From CAKSHP01 sp045636325 (lineage in GTDB: Bacteria > Bacillota > Clostridia > UBA1381 > UMGS1253): DNA of 64,000 nucleotides. The position numbers were made by a program, and so were the translations under genes. Below are positions 61,432 through 64,000 of this stretch, piece after piece. Under the pieces are notes generated by a model, which was not told the origin of the DNA, did not search any database, and saw only the letters and a list, made by a program, of their open reading frames with translations. Each line of letters starts with the position of its first letter. The stretch's first letter is position 1. The DNA is taken from positions 77,391 through 141,390 of the forward strand of contig JAZTXH010000011.1 in assembly GCA_045636325.1 (NCBI GenBank). Direction: 5' to 3'.

Positions 61432-61876
61432 ATACAGGTTTCGCCGTTTGGTTTGAAATGCTTTTAAGGCTCAGCGACGGCGGACAGTCGATTATGATGT
61501 AGTCATACAAGTGCTCAATTGTCGATATAATATCTTTCAATAGGTATTCTCTGCGGTAAGCATTCATAACTTTATAATCCATTTCCGCAAGTACCGAATT
61601 TGCAGGTATTATATCGACCTTTCCGACTTGTCTGATACACTCAACTACTCGTTGCTCGTTAACCCCGTCTGCAATTGCTTCGTCTATTAAGTCGCAAAGT
61701 GTGTTGTCAAGTTCATCTGCAATCATCCCAAGAGATGTTGCAATATTTCCTTGACTATCTGCATCAACAATCAGCACCTTTTTGCCGAACTCTGCAAACG
61801 AATATGCTATGTTGATACTTGATACAGTTTTTCCAACTCCACCCTTCAGATTAATTAAACTTATAACCTCACTCAT
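61412..61876 (-). pseudogene. Truncated ParA/Soj-type ATPase
   Basis: 154 residues against the usual 250-280. The N-terminal half is sound: deviant Walker A NLKGGVGKTVSSIN, VLIVDADSQGN, and YDYIIIDCPPSLS. After SLSLK the sequence turns into SISNQTAKPVYARWGF and stops, so the whole C-terminal half is lost. ParA partitions plasmids or chromosomes; this copy has no parB neighbour and looks like a relic of a mobile element. The start is the ATG at 61876, nine bases after AAGGAG. Confidence 0.8.
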
Positions 61877-61988
61877 AGTCATTTTCTCCTTATAAAAGTT
61901 TTAAAAAATTTTCTAAATTATCACCTCATTTTGCTATAAATTTTAGACTTTAAATGAAAATTGAGCTTGTTCTTTCTGAAAAACAAAA

Positions 61989-62041
61989 AGGGACAAGTCT
62001 TCGAAACCCTTGATTTAACAAGGTTTTCTCAACTTGTCCCT
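61989..62041. other. Nested hairpin upstream of the truncated parA
   Basis: AGGGACAAGT pairs with ACTTGTCCCT, and inside it AAACCCTTG pairs with CAAGGTTTT. T-runs on the minus strand suit a terminator for RhuM; an extended -10 (TGCTATAAT, minus strand 62050-62042) touches its edge. Confidence 0.65.
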
Positions 62042-62103
62042 ATTATAGCATAATGACAAAATCGGCAAACTATTATATTAAATTTTTAAACTTTTCACAA
62101 ACC

Positions 62104-63096
62104 TTATTTATTCTTTTTCGCTTTCGCTTCAATGGTCTTTATTGCATCTAAATAGTCTTTTTCTGCCTCACTCAACGTTCTGGCTTGATATTTTTTATAT
62201 TCTTCTGTTGCTTTATTAATCGCTTGTGTATGAGACACACTTCCTGCACCAATTAACAGTTGTTCTCCACTCATTGTAAGAATTTTATCCAAATGCTCTG
62301 CCCAATCATTCATTGTCATAACTTGTTCTCTTTCTGCCTGTCTTTCAGCAAAATCAAGATATCCGGAAACAATTTGACTCAATGAACGAAGTTCCTTTTC
62401 ATCGAGATAGTTTTTCGCAACCACAGCATCACTCAAGTGAGGTCTGTTGCCTTTGAATGTTGTAAGTCCCATAAATTCTTTTTCGCTATCTGCTCTGTTA
62501 TATATAACTTCAGCTGCAGTTTGTCCATGTACAGCATAATGAATTTTATTTTGAACCTTTTTGAAAAACTCTATAGATATTTCAGCTTTGGGATCATAGT
62601 CAATACTTGTGGCATAGATATCAAGCACTTGTCTGTAAAAAACTTTTTCCGAAGCACGAATATCTCGTATTCTTTCTAAGAGTTCTTTCCAATATCCACC
62701 GCCACCGAGGTTTTTAAGTCTTTCATCATCCATTGTGAAGCCTTTACGTATATATTCATTAAGCCTTTTTGTTGCCCATTGTCTGAATTGCGTTCCTCTA
62801 AGTGATTTCACTCGGTATCCGACTGAGATTATTACATCAAGATTATAATAATCAAGGTTTCTCTCTACTTCTCTGTCACCCTCTATTTGAACTGTTGCAA
62901 ATTTTGCAACAGTTGCTTCGGGCAACAACTCTTTATCTGAATACACATTTTTAATATGACGAGAAATAGTTGATTTATCTCTTTCAAACAAAGCCGCCAT
63001 TTGATCTATTGTAAGCCAGACAGATTCGTCATAAAATCTTACATCAACTTTTATCTGTTCGTCTTCGGTTTTAAATATTATAATATTGTTATGCAT
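62104..63096 (-). CDS. RhuM family protein (Virulence_RhuM)
   Basis: A 330-residue protein of the RhuM family, found on pathogenicity islands and mobile elements and of unknown biochemical role. The N-terminal domain (VWLTIDQMAALFERDKSTISRHIKN) has a helix-turn-helix look. Conserved RNLDYYNLDVIISVGYRVKS and RGTQFRQWATKRLNEYI follow, then the RhuM C-terminal region (QNKIHYAVHGQTAAEVIYNRAD). GGGGG lies before the ATG. The hairpin array stands upstream. It is intact, unlike its ParA neighbour. Confidence 0.9.
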   Translation of the reverse strand: MHNNIIIFKTEDEQIKVDVRFYDESVWLTIDQMAALFERDKSTISRHIKNVYSDKELLPEATVAKFATVQIEGDREVERNLDYYNLDVIISVGYRVKSLRGTQFRQWATKRLNEYIRKGFTMDDERLKNLGGGGYWKELLERIRDIRASEKVFYRQVLDIYATSIDYDPKAEISIEFFKKVQNKIHYAVHGQTAAEVIYNRADSEKEFMGLTTFKGNRPHLSDAVVAKNYLDEKELRSLSQIVSGYLDFAERQAEREQVMTMNDWAEHLDKILTMSGEQLLIGAGSVSHTQAINKATEEYKKYQARTLSEAEKDYLDAIKTIEAKAKKNK

Positions 63097-63190
63097 ATGT
63101 ATACCCCCGCAAAGAGTGTTTGTTTTTTACTTATTTCGACACAATTCGACTTTTGTCAAGCCAAGATTAAAAATTATAATGAATTAGCGT

Positions 63191-63350
63191 TCCGCCATGA
63201 ATTCTCGTTATCACTCCATGAATTGAATTGCCTTTATAATGCACGAAGTGCAATTCATGAGCCACAAGGCTCAATCCATGAAATCTTTAGATTTCAATTC
63301 ATGCCGTCAGGCAATTCATTGAGTTTGCTTTGCAAACTCATTATATCACA
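63191..63350. repeat. Array of five hairpins separated by AATTCATGA-like spacers
   Basis: Stems in order: GCAC/GTGC (63241-63251), GAGCC/GGCTC (63259-63272), GAAATCT/AGATTTC (63280-63295), TGCC/GGCA (63302-63313), GAGTTTGC/GCAAACTC (63321-63339). Each stem is different, but the spacers all read close to AATTCATGA. It fills the gap between the RhuM gene and the DUF2344 gene. Confidence 0.85.
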
Positions 63351-63385
63351 CTCTTGTGTCCCTTGCAAGCAAAAGAGCGCAAAAT

Positions 63386-64000
63386 TCATATAATCGTCAT
63401 ATCTGCATCGTAAATTTCCTTCCTGTGATACTCACAGTCGCCGCTGTGATAATCGGGGATATATTTATTCATGGCACTTATCACAACCTCAGGCTTAAGG
63501 TTTCTGCGGCTCCCGGCAGAAAGCACCATTTCAATACGGTTAAGATACACCTTTATGCTTTTTATGTCGGGGCGGATATCCGTTTCCTTAATACCACTTT
63601 TTGTCTTTTTATCTATCAGAATGCTTTCCATAGATAAAAATTCTGCTACCCCTCCCGGTATTTTTTCGGGATAAACGATGTAAAGCGCATTTTCCAGAGC
63701 TTTCATTCGGCTCTTTCCCTCAAAAGAAGCGGTTATACGTACCCCGCTGGGAAGAACACCGTTAAGTCTTTCCATTATTTCATCGGGCGCAAGTGCCTCT
63801 ATAAGCGTTATCTCCAGAATTTCGCATTCACTGGTGTAGCCGACCGAAAGAGGAAGTGCAAACACTATCTTTGGATGCGGGTTGAAGCCCTCGGAAAACA
63901 TCAGCTTAACGTCTGCCCGGTTTAGCGCACGGATAAATGCGTGATTAAGATCAAGATGAGAGATATATATAAGCACGTCATCCTTTGAAAAAACAACTCT
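63386..64000 (-). CDS. DUF2344 (radical-SAM-associated) protein, partial
   Basis: The C-terminal ~205 residues of a TIGR03936/DUF2344 protein; the reading frame runs off the right edge (VVFSKDDVLIYISHLDL...). Key segments: YISHLDLNHAFIRALNRADV and FSEGFNPHPKIVFALPLSVGYTSECEI. Such genes usually follow a radical-SAM gene of the TIGR03960 type and precede rne/rplU. Here the gene is followed by the hairpin array and RhuM, which suggests that accessory DNA entered at this boundary. Its true start is outside the window. Confidence 0.9.
   Translation of the reverse strand, partial: RVVFSKDDVLIYISHLDLNHAFIRALNRADVKLMFSEGFNPHPKIVFALPLSVGYTSECEILEITLIEALAPDEIMERLNGVLPSGVRITASFEGKSRMKALENALYIVYPEKIPGGVAEFLSMESILIDKKTKSGIKETDIRPDIKSIKVYLNRIEMVLSAGSRRNLKPEVVISAMNKYIPDYHSGDCEYHRKEIYDADMTII

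Noticed and set aside
63240..63340. CRISPR-like repeats or an integron attC array, because of evenly spaced hairpins.
   Set aside because: The stems differ from each other while the spacers are constant, opposite to a CRISPR, and no integrase, cas gene or attC core site is seen.

Overview
The window looks like a chromosomal segment of a low-GC, spore-forming Clostridia (Firmicutes) bacterium, probably an uncultured gut-type lineage. The evidence is strong AGGAGG-type ribosome sites, a germination protease (GPR), a CwlD-like amidase, AddAB instead of RecBCD, a pta-ackA pair, the YmfF/YmfH pair, and the miaB-ylbF-mutS-mutL-miaA order. I saw no rRNA or tRNA gene.

Layout. 0-20 kb is housekeeping: an unknown protein, an amidase and an 8-oxoguanine glycosylase (plus strand); yceD-rpmF, a coiled-coil membrane protein, addB-addA, lgt, ymfF-ymfH-like M16 proteins and gpr (minus strand); trmL, degV and a secreted stalk-domain protein (plus strand). 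20.2-33.5 kb is a compact minus-strand block of phage particle genes: large terminase, portal, scaffold, major capsid protein, connector, tail nozzle, fibre, holin-like proteins and amidase. It looks like a short-tailed (podovirus-like) virion but has no visible integrase, small terminase, repressor or att repeats. 33.7-48.1 kb returns to host genes: tmcAL fused to a GIY-YIG domain, pta-ackA, recN, thioredoxin, a macro-domain protein, a dGTPase-like HD protein and azlCD. Set among them at 39.6-42.1 kb is a small, damaged toxin/immunity-like locus. 48.8-50.4 kb is a two-gene phage-like replication and regulation module. 50.5-58.2 kb is the miaB-ylbF-mutSL-miaA operon. 58.3-63.4 kb is accessory: a large membrane protein with Rossmann and RyR-like parts, a truncated ParA, an unknown ORF, a RhuM protein and an array of hairpins. 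The right edge cuts a DUF2344 gene.

The main discovery candidate is that these separated pieces are tied together. Four promoters share a box, CTTAGA(G/T)TAGTA, placed exactly 28 nt before a -10 hexamer, with no good -35. They lie before the terminase operon (33.4 kb), the scaffold/capsid operon (29.6 kb), the damaged toxin-like gene (41.5 kb) and the putative regulator gene (49.65 kb). Directly before the regulator gene is a replication-initiator-like gene that carries five 12-bp iterons followed by an A/T-rich, strand-biased stretch, the layout of an in-gene phage replication origin. The data fit a dispersed, co-regulated, domesticated podovirus-like element, comparable in logic to a gene transfer agent or a toxin-carrying particle. 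They also fit a decaying prophage. The sequence alone cannot decide between these.

Several genes of nucleotide-signalling or conflict type occur nearby: the macro/zinc-ribbon/HTH protein next to a dGTPase, a wrecked YpsA/SLOG gene, and the RyR membrane protein. Broken genes are also described: the toxin-like gene (a 25-bp tandem duplication plus a second frameshift), an orphan immunity-gene tail, the SLOG remnant and the short ParA. Small genes added by eye are rpmF (59 aa) and a 59-aa phage membrane protein upstream of the portal gene.
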